From assembly GCF_036492245.1 (NCBI RefSeq), contig NZ_AP025286.1, positions 1,178,001 to 1,242,000 on the forward strand: a stretch of DNA of 64,000 bases, read 5' to 3'. Origin of the DNA: Treponema bryantii (GTDB lineage: Bacteria > Spirochaetota > Spirochaetia > Treponematales > Treponemataceae). The position numbers and the translations under genes are program-made. The notes under the pieces are model-generated. The model was given only the letters and a program-made list of their open reading frames with translations. It was not told the DNA's origin and searched no databases. Positions within the stretch are counted from its first letter, which is position 1. Every line of letters starts with the position of its first letter. Below are positions 39,888-48,358 of this stretch, piece after piece.

Positions 39888-41693
39888 ATGACCGAAATGA
39901 AATATAAGCGCAACTTCTGTATTGTTGCTCACATCGACCACGGAAAATCAACTTTGTCTGACCGTCTTATTCAGAAGGCAAAGATTATTGATGACCGCAA
40001 GATGATGAACCAGATTCTCGACAATATGGATATTGAACGTGAACGTGGTATTACAATCAAAAGTCAGGCTGTAACAATTCCTTATCACGCAAAGGACGGT
40101 CACGACTACGAATTAAACTTTGTTGATACTCCGGGTCACGTAGACTTTTCTTATGAAGTTTCCCGCGCTATTGCTTCCTGCGAAGGTGCTCTTCTTTTGA
40201 TTGATGCAACTCAGGGTGTAGAAAGCCAGACTGTTTCGAATATGTATATGGCTCTTGAGCATGATCTTACAATGGTTCCAGTAATCAATAAGATTGACCT
40301 TGCATCTGCTGATATTGAATCCTGCAAACATCAGATTGATAATGAGCTTGGACTGGACTCTGCAGACGCTATGTGTGTTTCTGCAAAGACAGGCGAGGGA
40401 ATAGATGAACTTCTCGAAGCAATTGTAACAAAGTTCCCGGCTCCAACAGGAGATCCAAACGGAAAACTTGCTGCTTTGATTTTTGACTGTCATTATGATG
40501 TTTACCGTGGAGTAGTTGTTCATGTTCGTGTTATGGAAGGTCGTCTCAAGACTGGAGACCTTATCAAAATGATGAGCACAAACACTCAGTACAAAGTAGA
40601 GCAGTGCGGTATCTTCAAAATCAACTACGAAGAAACTGGAGTGCTTGAAGCTGGTGATGTAGGTTATATTATTTCCGGTCTCAAGACTGTAAGCGATGTT
40701 AAAGTTGGTGATACAATTACTTCTGTAGAGGGCGGAGTAGACGAGCCGCTTCCTGGTTTTAAGGAAGTAAAGCCTGTTGTGTATTCTTCAATCTATCCAA
40801 TGGATTCAAATGATTATGAAGAACTTAAAGATAGTATGGAAAAACTCAAGCTTAATGATGCAAGTTTGATTTATGAAAAGGATAATTCGCTTGCTCTCGG
40901 TAACGGTTTCCGCTGTGGCTTCTTAGGTCTTCTTCACCTTGAAATTATTCAGGAACGTCTTGAGCGCGACTTTGACCAGGCTGTAATCTTTACAGCACCT
41001 AGCGTACGTTATCTTCTTCATCTCCAGAGCGGTGAAGATATGTATATTGATAATCCTTCAGAATATCCTCAGGGACGAATTAAGGATGCTGAAGAGCCAT
41101 ACATCAAGGCTTCTATCATCACACCTTCTGAATTCCTTGGTTCAATTATGGCCTTGTGTACAGAAAAACGTGGTGTTCAGACTAACATGCAGTACCTCGA
41201 CACAAAACGCGTTGAGCTTACTTATGAGATGCCTCTTTCTGAAGTTCTCTTTGATTTCTATGACCGTCTTAAGAGCTATAGCCGTGGTTATGCTTCTTTT
41301 GATTATGAAGTTACCGGATATCGTGCTACAGATCTCGTAAAGGTTGATATTCTTTTGAACGGAAAGATTGTCGATGCACTTTCTCTTCTGACATTCCGTC
41401 AGAATGCTGTAGACCGTGCACGCAAGGTTTGTGAACGCCTTAAGAATGAGATTTCAAGACAGCAGTTCAAGGTTGCAATTCAGGGTGCTATCGGCGGACA
41501 AATTATTGCCCGCGAAACTGTAAACCCTGTACGCAAGGACGTTCTTGCTAAGTGTTATGGTGGTGATATCACACGTAAGCGCAAGCTTCTTGAAAAACAG
41601 AAGGAAGGTAAAAAGCGCATGAAGATGATCGGTGATGTAGAACTTCCACAGTCAGCATTCCTGGCAGTATTAAAAGAAAACGACGATCAATAG
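39888..41693 (+). CDS. lepA: Elongation factor 4 (ribosome back-translocase)
   Basis: 601 residues, full length. The GTPase motifs are AHIDHGKST, DTPGHVDF and NKIDLASAD. The RGITIKSQ switch and the EF-4-specific C-terminal domain (GGDITRKRKLLEKQKEGKKRMK) are present. EF-4 acts on stalled ribosomes. CAGGAG is 8 bases before the start. It closes the tilS-TPR-HtrA-lepA run and converges on the second MAF gene. Confidence 0.97.
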   Translation: MTEMKYKRNFCIVAHIDHGKSTLSDRLIQKAKIIDDRKMMNQILDNMDIERERGITIKSQAVTIPYHAKDGHDYELNFVDTPGHVDFSYEVSRAIASCEGALLLIDATQGVESQTVSNMYMALEHDLTMVPVINKIDLASADIESCKHQIDNELGLDSADAMCVSAKTGEGIDELLEAIVTKFPAPTGDPNGKLAALIFDCHYDVYRGVVVHVRVMEGRLKTGDLIKMMSTNTQYKVEQCGIFKINYEETGVLEAGDVGYIISGLKTVSDVKVGDTITSVEGGVDEPLPGFKEVKPVVYSSIYPMDSNDYEELKDSMEKLKLNDASLIYEKDNSLALGNGFRCGFLGLLHLEIIQERLERDFDQAVIFTAPSVRYLLHLQSGEDMYIDNPSEYPQGRIKDAEEPYIKASIITPSEFLGSIMALCTEKRGVQTNMQYLDTKRVELTYEMPLSEVLFDFYDRLKSYSRGYASFDYEVTGYRATDLVKVDILLNGKIVDALSLLTFRQNAVDRARKVCERLKNEISRQQFKVAIQGAIGGQIIARETVNPVRKDVLAKCYGGDITRKRKLLEKQKEGKKRMKMIGDVELPQSAFLAVLKENDDQ

Positions 41694-41726
41694 TTGAGTA
41701 GACAGAAGGTCGTATCGAAAACTTAT

Positions 41727-43352
41727 TTACATAAGCTTCAAAAAATAATCTATCTCGGTTCTGATTCTATTTAAGAATGACTGACTCATTGAGAATTTCC
41801 AACCATCTGCAAAATGCAGATACAGATATTCTCTAGGTTCTACAATATTTGCGATTTCTTCAGATAATTTTTCACCGGTGAATTCTGTCTTTCCTGTCAG
41901 TAAATCGCGCAGATATTCCAGTGCTTTCTTTTCATTTTCCAGATAGTTTTGAATTTCATTCTTGTGGCTTTGAGAAAAAGCTGATGTTTTAATATTCAGC
42001 TCTTTCTTTTCAGAAGGTCCTGGAAACGCTCTTGGAATTGCTAATGGAATACCACATTCTCCAGAATCAAAAAGGTTCTTTGTGTCGCCAAAAAGGTTGT
42101 TGAACATTATGGCATAATTTTTAAGCGATGGGGTAGTTATAAACTTTTTGCCGCTTTTGTCTGTGAACTGTTCTGTTCCTGTCCCGTATGCAGCGCTGTA
42201 ATTTGCAATGCTGTTAATTCTGTTACCTGTAATGAGCCGCAGAATATGAGCCAGAGCATTCTTTGTATGTGTTATACCAGTTGAGTAAGAAAAATCCAGT
42301 CCTGAAATATAAACAGGAACTGATTCATCCTTACGGAATTTTAATGCATAATATACTGCTGTAAGGCCTACAGAACCGAACGGCAGATTTGCTGGCGGCA
42401 TAAACGATTTACTTATCAGATTCTCGATAAAACTTGCTTTTGTGTATTCTGTAAAGAAGTAGGAAATATTCTTAGAGCCTGCTTTATGGGCAAGATTTGG
42501 AATTGATGATAATCCTGCAAAAATATGAATATCTTCCGGAACTCCAATAAAAGCCTTTGTTATAACAGACTGAGCTTCTTCTACAAAAACTCCATCTGGT
42601 TGGATTCCGTTCTTTAAGAGAGGCTGCAATGCTGTATCAGCACATAGAATGAAGTATTTTGAAAAATTTGATTGATTCTCATTTTGTGCTTGTAATGACG
42701 AAATCAGCTTCTGAGTGCTTTCTCCAGCACCAAAGACTATAATTGGTTTTTCTATTGTATTAAAAAAATCAGTTATAGGCTTTGAATCAGAAAGATAATG
42801 AAGGTTTTCAAAAAGGTTTTTAGAATAACGTCGACCGAACTTTGTGAGTGTAATTCGATTCTTCCAGAATGTCATTACAGAATCTGAACAGGCTGTAAAA
42901 AGTTTGTCATAATATTCCTTATGAAATTGAGTTCCGGCAGACATATCAAGTCGTGTAACGCGTTTGTAAAGGCCTGTAGTTGCTAAATCATAAAGTCTAA
43001 GAGGAAGGTTATTTAATTCATCTGGTGTACAGTTAATGATTCTGTTATCAGAAAATTGAAGAGTGTTTTCTACTGTCGTAAAATCAAAAAGTTCCTGTTC
43101 TACCTCACATAAAACTAAGAGGCAGGCAGATGGAAACTTATTTAATAGTTCTGTAATTCCATAACCAAGTAGAGGAGAGCAGCAAAGAATAATTGTGCCT
43201 GGAAGAAGCTTAAGATTCTCAATGGCAGTAATAATATTTTTTTTAGGATTGTATTTAGAATAGAGAAGGTGTTCTTTGTATGAAACAGAAAAGCCCTGAG
43301 ACGTCTCAATTTTTTGAACGGCACAGGGCTTTTGAATAATCTTTTCTTCCAA
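41727..43352 (-). CDS. MAF/DUF115 family protein, second paralogue
   Basis: 541 residues. The DUF115 core matches the protein at 25542: VFGAGES, then CADTALQPLLKNGIQPDGVFVE, and ISGLDFSYSTG. The Asp in the family's TDPQ element is replaced (VEEAQ), and overall similarity to the first copy is limited, so the role may differ. A separate N-terminal region of about 190 residues resembles a Rossmann-like fold. It ends 3 bases from the PpiD-like gene, with which it is probably co-transcribed. Flagellin glycosylation is a family-level guess. Confidence 0.68.
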   Translation of the reverse strand: MEEKIIQKPCAVQKIETSQGFSVSYKEHLLYSKYNPKKNIITAIENLKLLPGTIILCCSPLLGYGITELLNKFPSACLLVLCEVEQELFDFTTVENTLQFSDNRIINCTPDELNNLPLRLYDLATTGLYKRVTRLDMSAGTQFHKEYYDKLFTACSDSVMTFWKNRITLTKFGRRYSKNLFENLHYLSDSKPITDFFNTIEKPIIVFGAGESTQKLISSLQAQNENQSNFSKYFILCADTALQPLLKNGIQPDGVFVEEAQSVITKAFIGVPEDIHIFAGLSSIPNLAHKAGSKNISYFFTEYTKASFIENLISKSFMPPANLPFGSVGLTAVYYALKFRKDESVPVYISGLDFSYSTGITHTKNALAHILRLITGNRINSIANYSAAYGTGTEQFTDKSGKKFITTPSLKNYAIMFNNLFGDTKNLFDSGECGIPLAIPRAFPGPSEKKELNIKTSAFSQSHKNEIQNYLENEKKALEYLRDLLTGKTEFTGEKLSEEIANIVEPREYLYLHFADGWKFSMSQSFLNRIRTEIDYFLKLM

Positions 43353-43355
43353 TGA

Positions 43356-44825
43356 TTATCTCATGTAGTTGTCGAAATAAACTGTGAGGAAGTTATCTTC
43401 AAGTTTATCACTCTTCATAATGATGCTTGTTGCTGATGACTGATCATAAGTAACAAGTGTATTTACGTTTACATCATTATCATCTGAAGTTCCTTCTGTT
43501 GTATACTGAAGAACGATAACATTGTTGTTCAGTACAAGTGGTTCAGAAAGTTCATTGAGCTTAAGAGAGAATGCTGTTTTAAGGAAGTTTTCGTTATGTT
43601 CAGCATTTGACATTCCATCTGCAGAAGTATCAAGTGTATTCAAAACGCTGACATTTCCGTAGTTAAGAGGGAACTTAGCAATTTCGCTTGTCTTAACATT
43701 TAGCTTTTCAGCAGCGGCATCGAAATCAGATGCTTTGGCTTCTTTGATGAAGTCATTTGCCTTTGCTGTGAAATAATCTTCAATAAGAGTCATTTCATAA
43801 GCTGAGATATAAGTTGAAACAGCTCTCTGAAGATCTTCTGTTGTGAAATCAGGTTTTGTTACAGTACCATCCATTTTGAAAATAGAGTAGCCTGAATTAG
43901 TCTGAATGATATCACTTGTTGCTCCAGAAGAAAGACCTGTGATTGAAGCAAGGTCATCTTTGTTAGCAAGGATATTTGAAATCTGATACTGGTAAGAGTT
44001 TGTGATTTTTCCATCAGAAGAAGAATAGCTCTTGTCTGAATATTCAGAAACAGCATCTTCAAATGTGATTTCATTGTTTGCAATGCGTTTAGCAATTGAT
44101 TCAGCCTTTGATTTTTCTTCTACTGTGATAACAGACATGTCATATTTGTTGAACAAAGCTGCATTCTGATTAGCAAACTTAAGTTTTTCATCTAAAGGAT
44201 AGTCGTTCTTTGAGAAAGCAGCCATCTTAAATCCACGCTGTTCTTTATTCATGTCAGCAATGAACTTCTTTTCTGCTTCAGTATTCTTAAGACCATAAAG
44301 TGGTGTAAGACCAACTTTTTCGTTATCAGAAGCAAAGTTGTCGTTTGCAAAACGACTGGCAATAATAGATGCTTTTGCAGAATCATGGAGTTCCTGCTTT
44401 ACGCTTTCAGAAGCCTGTTTGTAGAGCTTTGAAGAGTAGTTACCTTTTTCATCCTGGAAGTAAGGGAGAATCTCTCTTGTTACTGCAGAATTTGGAGCTT
44501 CATAGCCAGATTTTTTAACAGCATCTGAATAAGCATAATTCATTACTGTAGACTTGAAAGCCTGATTGAAAATCTGATAGTAAGTTGTCTGATCAAGCTG
44601 CTGACCATACATCTGGTACATCTGGCCATACTGAGATACGAAGTTAGCGAACTCAGTTCCCTGCTCATATTTGATTTCCTTTCCATCATATTTTCCAAAA
44701 ACTGGTGTGTCGCCACCCTGCTGGCGGCTTGTTCTGCCTTCAACTGCCGGAAGAACGACAAAACAGAATGCACAGATCAAAAGAATAACTAATGATCCGA
44801 GTGTGTAAACAGTATTTTTTTTCAT
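43356..44825 (-). CDS. PpiD/SurA-type membrane-anchored foldase
   Basis: 489 residues. A single N-terminal membrane segment at about 9-28 is followed by a SurA_N-like helical region (about 45-200) and a parvulin-type PPIase region (about 225-330, with ITFEDAVSEYSD and TNSGYSIFKM). A further helical region ends the protein. It should assist folding of exported proteins. AAGGAAA precedes the start, and upstream TTCACA-17 bases-TATTTT on the reverse strand is a plausible promoter. The parvulin active-site residues are only partly kept. Confidence 0.75.
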   Translation of the reverse strand: MKKNTVYTLGSLVILLICAFCFVVLPAVEGRTSRQQGGDTPVFGKYDGKEIKYEQGTEFANFVSQYGQMYQMYGQQLDQTTYYQIFNQAFKSTVMNYAYSDAVKKSGYEAPNSAVTREILPYFQDEKGNYSSKLYKQASESVKQELHDSAKASIIASRFANDNFASDNEKVGLTPLYGLKNTEAEKKFIADMNKEQRGFKMAAFSKNDYPLDEKLKFANQNAALFNKYDMSVITVEEKSKAESIAKRIANNEITFEDAVSEYSDKSYSSSDGKITNSYQYQISNILANKDDLASITGLSSGATSDIIQTNSGYSIFKMDGTVTKPDFTTEDLQRAVSTYISAYEMTLIEDYFTAKANDFIKEAKASDFDAAAEKLNVKTSEIAKFPLNYGNVSVLNTLDTSADGMSNAEHNENFLKTAFSLKLNELSEPLVLNNNVIVLQYTTEGTSDDNDVNVNTLVTYDQSSATSIIMKSDKLEDNFLTVYFDNYMR

Positions 44826-44904
44826 AATAAAGTTTCCTTTTTTTTATGATATTTGATAAAAATGAATAAAATATTTTACCATATAATCATTGTGAAGTCT
44901 AGTT

Positions 44905-46038
44905 TTAAATTCTGCTGGTTGTCAGCTTGCTGTGTGTCTCATAACGTGCAACAGCTTCTTTTATCAAAAGCTCAACGAGGTCTGCAAATTTGAGGCCTGC
45001 TGCATCACACATCTTAGGGAACATACTGATTGGAGTAAAGCCCGGCAATGTATTGATTTCGTTGAGGTAAACAGCCTTAGTTTCGCGGTCAATAAAGAAG
45101 TCAACACGTGAAAGACCTGTTGCATCAAGAACTTTATATGCTGCACAGGCTGTTTTTCTGATTTTTTCGAGGTCATTTTCACTGAGCTCTGCAGGAATAA
45201 TCAGATTTGCTCCATCAGGATCATTGTATTTTGCATCAAAATCATAAAAATCATGATTTGGAACAATTTCACCTGGAATATATGCTGTTACTTCTTCTAC
45301 GTCGCTGTCTGAAGGGAAGGTTACTGAGTTTCCTGTAACGCTGCATTCAATTTCGCGTGCATTAGTCAAAGACTTTTCGATAAGAACTTTGTCATCCCAT
45401 TCAAAAGCTTCCATAATTGCAAAGTTGAGTTCCTTGCGGTCGTTTGCTTTAGAAGCACCGTTAGAACTACCTGCACAGCAAGGCTTTACAAACATAGGAT
45501 ATCCTAGTTCTTTTTCAGTCTCTTCGATAACTGAATCATAAACGATACTGTCGAGAACAACCGAGCGCTTTACACAAACGTAAGGTACAACAGGAAGTCC
45601 AACACTCTGCCAGATCAGCTTTGTCTTTTCCTTATCCATTGTGATTGCAGATGCGAGTGGTGTACAGCCGACATAAGGAATGTCTGCCATTTCAAAAAGT
45701 CCCTGAATAGTACCGTCTTCACCATAAGTTCCGTGAAGGGCAGGGAATACTACATCAATGTCTAAAGGCTTGCCGCCAGCTAGAAAGGCGTTCTTTCCAC
45801 CTGCTGGAACAATAGTAACAGCCTTGCTTTCATCTTCTGTAATTGTAAGAATAGCTTTTGTGTCTTTGCATACTCTTTCGTATTCAGAATCAGGCTGTAA
45901 ATACCATTTACCAGACTTTGTAATTCCAATAAGAATTACCTTGTGTTCTTTGCTGATTCCACTTGCTATGGCCGCTGCAGAAATCAAACTAACTTCGTGT
46001 TCGCCCGAACGGCCTCCGTATATAACTGCGATATTCAT
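44905..46038 (-). CDS. ddl: D-alanine--D-alanine ligase
   Basis: 377 residues of the ATP-grasp family. It starts GGRSGEHEVSL and contains the HGTYGEDGTIQG motif near 94-105, KPCCAGSSNGA near 185, and EINTLPGFTPISMFPK near 325-340. The size and the extra inserts fit the longer Ddl type of spirochaetes. ATG 46038 is chosen because AAGGAGG lies 11 bases upstream; the reading frame extends 13 codons further without another ribosome site. It makes the D-Ala-D-Ala dipeptide for peptidoglycan, next to murE. Confidence 0.94.
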   Translation of the reverse strand: MNIAVIYGGRSGEHEVSLISAAAIASGISKEHKVILIGITKSGKWYLQPDSEYERVCKDTKAILTITEDESKAVTIVPAGGKNAFLAGGKPLDIDVVFPALHGTYGEDGTIQGLFEMADIPYVGCTPLASAITMDKEKTKLIWQSVGLPVVPYVCVKRSVVLDSIVYDSVIEETEKELGYPMFVKPCCAGSSNGASKANDRKELNFAIMEAFEWDDKVLIEKSLTNAREIECSVTGNSVTFPSDSDVEEVTAYIPGEIVPNHDFYDFDAKYNDPDGANLIIPAELSENDLEKIRKTACAAYKVLDATGLSRVDFFIDRETKAVYLNEINTLPGFTPISMFPKMCDAAGLKFADLVELLIKEAVARYETHSKLTTSRI

Positions 46039-46040
46039 AG

Positions 46041-46107
46041 CGGGTTTAACCTCCTTAAAAACCCGATAAACGGGCATGTCAAGGCTTTAAGCGTAGCGTG
46101 CCTTGAC
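46041..46107 (-). promoter_or_regulatory. Two hairpins in the murE-ddl gap, one presenting the ddl ribosome site
   Basis: CGGGTTT/AAACCCG (46041-46047, 46059-46065) form a stem whose loop holds AAGGAGG, the ddl Shine-Dalgarno. Upstream on the reverse strand, GTCAAGGC/GCCTTGAC (46078-46085, 46100-46107) form a second stem with a 14-base loop. No U run follows, so neither is a standard terminator. Confidence 0.5.
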
Positions 46108-46133
46108 GTGACCGTATATCACGGCTGTTGTCT

Positions 46134-47888
46134 TTATTTATATAATTCTTTTAATGCATTTTTAGCTTCGTTTATTTCATCATAAGGCATTGTATAGTCT
46201 TTATAAATAATGCTGTTTTCGTGTGACTTTCCGAGCAGCAGAACGATGTCTCCTTTCTGTGCCATTTTGAAAGTTTCTCGGATTGCCTGTGGTCTGTCAT
46301 GGATAATAAAAAGATTTTCATCCATAACTTTTCCCTCTTTGATAGCGCCTTCTGCAATCATCTTGAGAAGTTCAACCGGGTCTTCTCCACGAGGGTCTTC
46401 ATCTGCAAGTACAACTACGTCGCAGAACTTAGCAGCAATCTGGCCCTGAAGCGGACGCTTTGTAAGATCACGTTCTCCTCCACTACCAAACAAAGCAAAA
46501 ATGCGTCCGTTACAGCGTTTGCGTAACGGTGGGAAAATTGTTTCAAAACTTGAAGGTGTATGAGCGTAATCTACAATAAGTTCAAAAGGCTGACCTTCAT
46601 CAATAACAGTCATACGGCCTTTGATTGGTGTGAGCTCAGGAACCTTTGCAGCAACCTCTTCAAAAGAAAGTCCTGTAACACTGCTTACTGCAGTAATTGC
46701 TGCCATCAGATTGTAAGCATTGAAAGCGCCTGGAAGAGATGCCTTTACACTGAAGTGACTTTTTCCGCGTGGCTGTACCGGATCATAGTTTTCAGGGTAA
46801 ATACCATTTTCTCCATCTGCATCAACATCAAAAGTAAGTCCGTAAGTTGCAGAGGCAATATTACGTGCTGTCATATAGCGGAGATTTTCAGGGATAGGTG
46901 GAAGCGGAGTAGCATTGCTGCCTGTTTCTGCCGCTGCTTTTCCAGCCTTGCCTTCTGTTGTAAAGCCGTAAACGTTGTGCTTTGTGGCTTCAATAAAATA
47001 TGTTGCAGAAGGATCCTCCAGATTTACTATTCCGATAGAATTGATTTTCTGTTTTTCTCCGGCAATAGTCTTAATGTGATTATGCTTATCGAGTGCACGG
47101 AAAAGATTTGCCTTATCGTTGCGGTAAGTTTCAAAGTTTTTGTGGAACTCAAGGTGCTCGAGTGTAACGTTCATAAATACACCGCAGTCAAAAAGAATCT
47201 CGCCGCAGCGGTTAAGTTTTGTAGAAAGTCCATGAGAAGAAGTTTCTACAACAGCGTACTTACAGCCGTTTTCAAGCATTTCATTTAAGTGATGCTGAAT
47301 AATTGGGGCTTCTGGAGTTGTCTGATGCTGTGGATTTGGAAGAGCATCTCCACCAAAAGAGTATTCAACAGTAGAAATAAAACCAGCCTTGTGGCCGCAG
47401 GTACGAAGCAGCTGCCAGATAAAACTTACAGTACTGGATTTTCCTTCAGTACCTGTTACACCGATAACGATGAGCCGTTCACTCGGGTTATCATAAAAAC
47501 GGGCAGAAAGAGGTGCCATTGAAAAACGAGCATCCGGCACATTGATGAGTGCAGGGGCAAATTTTGGCATTTCATTTGAAATAGCATTATCAATAGTGCG
47601 CTTTATGATTGCCTGAGCTACATCCTCTTTCTGAGAAGATGTAAGTTCACCCTGGAAAACAACAGCATTTGCGCCGGCAAGAATAGCCTGCTCAATGTAG
47701 TTGTTACCATCTGTATGAGTACCAGGAAGGGCAAAGAAAAGTGAGCCCGCAGTTACTTCGCGTGAATCAAACACAAGGCTTGATATCTGTATATTATTAA
47801 TTTCTGATAAATCAGTTATTGTACTTCCGTCAGCTGCTACAACAGTATTCTTAAAAGCCGGCAGAATCTGTGAAAGTTGTTTTGTCAT
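46134..47888 (-). CDS. murE: UDP-MurNAc-tripeptide synthetase
   Basis: 584 residues of the Mur ligase family, longer than usual because of Ala/Gly/Asn-rich inserts near 300-350. Motifs are the P-loop GVTGTEGKSS near 139-148, TTPEAP near 182, the YAHTPSSFE motif near 468, and the amino-acid pocket sequence DEDPRGEDP near 511-519. Meso-DAP enzymes have DNPR at that place; the different sequence here agrees with L-ornithine or lysine, and Treponema peptidoglycan is reported to use ornithine. A TATAAT lies 6 bases before the ATG, without a ribosome site. The start at 47888 is preferred over a longer frame that overlaps queD. Confidence 0.92.
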   Translation of the reverse strand: MTKQLSQILPAFKNTVVAADGSTITDLSEINNIQISSLVFDSREVTAGSLFFALPGTHTDGNNYIEQAILAGANAVVFQGELTSSQKEDVAQAIIKRTIDNAISNEMPKFAPALINVPDARFSMAPLSARFYDNPSERLIVIGVTGTEGKSSTVSFIWQLLRTCGHKAGFISTVEYSFGGDALPNPQHQTTPEAPIIQHHLNEMLENGCKYAVVETSSHGLSTKLNRCGEILFDCGVFMNVTLEHLEFHKNFETYRNDKANLFRALDKHNHIKTIAGEKQKINSIGIVNLEDPSATYFIEATKHNVYGFTTEGKAGKAAAETGSNATPLPPIPENLRYMTARNIASATYGLTFDVDADGENGIYPENYDPVQPRGKSHFSVKASLPGAFNAYNLMAAITAVSSVTGLSFEEVAAKVPELTPIKGRMTVIDEGQPFELIVDYAHTPSSFETIFPPLRKRCNGRIFALFGSGGERDLTKRPLQGQIAAKFCDVVVLADEDPRGEDPVELLKMIAEGAIKEGKVMDENLFIIHDRPQAIRETFKMAQKGDIVLLLGKSHENSIIYKDYTMPYDEINEAKNALKELYK

Positions 47889-47894
47889 TCTTCT

Positions 47895-47900
47895 ATTATA
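47895..47900 (-). promoter_or_regulatory. -10 box 6 bases before murE
   Basis: TATAAT on the reverse strand, then AGAAGA, then ATG. It lies back to back with the queD promoter at 47928, so the two genes share a 51-base divergent control region. Confidence 0.5.
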
Positions 47901-47927
47901 TATGTTTGCGCAAAAATATAAAAGTGA

Positions 47928-47933
47928 TATAAT
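47928..47933 (+). promoter_or_regulatory. -10 box 6 bases before queD
   Basis: GTGATATAAT is followed by 6 bases and the ATG at 47940. TTGCGC (47906-47911) is a possible -35 at 16 bases. The 10-base block is identical to the one before the DUF2087 gene (2721-2730). Confidence 0.55.
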
Positions 47934-47939
47934 CGCCAT

Positions 47940-48344
47940 ATGTTTGAAGTACGCGTAACGGCAGACTTTGCTGCTGCCCATTTTTTAAGAGACTACAATG
48001 GTAAATGTGAAAATCTTCACGGCCATAATTATAAGGTATATGCCCATGTAAAAGGTCCAAAACTCAATGAAGGCGGAATGCTTTTAGACTTTTCTAAACT
48101 CAAAGCCGCTCTTCGTGAGGTTTGCAAACAGCTGGATCATACAAATCTTAATGACCTTGCAGTTTTTGATCAGAATCCAAGTGCAGAACGTATAGCAATG
48201 TTTATTTATGATGGAATAATAGCTTTGCTTAAGAAAGAGGGAATAGATTTGTCGTACAGCGCAGGCAAAACTGAGCCTGCACTGTACTGTGTTGATGTTT
48301 TTGAAACAGAAACTTCACGCGCACGTTACCGTGTTGATGAGTAA
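47940..48344 (+). CDS. queD: 6-carboxytetrahydropterin synthase (QueD/PTPS family)
   Basis: 134 residues. Zinc ligands are His 14 (AAHF) and His 27 and His 29 (LHGHN), with the catalytic Cys 23 (KCEN) and a later LDHTNLN. The C-terminal Glu in AGKTEPALYC fits the substrate anchor. QueD makes the 7-deazaguanine precursor of queuosine. No other que genes are adjacent. It converges on the chemoreceptor gene with 14 bases between stops. Confidence 0.93.
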   Translation: MFEVRVTADFAAAHFLRDYNGKCENLHGHNYKVYAHVKGPKLNEGGMLLDFSKLKAALREVCKQLDHTNLNDLAVFDQNPSAERIAMFIYDGIIALLKKEGIDLSYSAGKTEPALYCVDVFETETSRARYRVDE

Positions 48345-48358
48345 TGTCCGACAGATAA

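Noticed and set aside
46560-47288. 242-residue + strand frame opposite murE
   Set aside because: Cys- and Ser-rich shadow of the murE codons; no homology or ribosome site.
47889-47981. 31-residue N-terminal extension of MurE
   Set aside because: It would overlap the queD start and its promoter; the sequence has no Mur ligase similarity.
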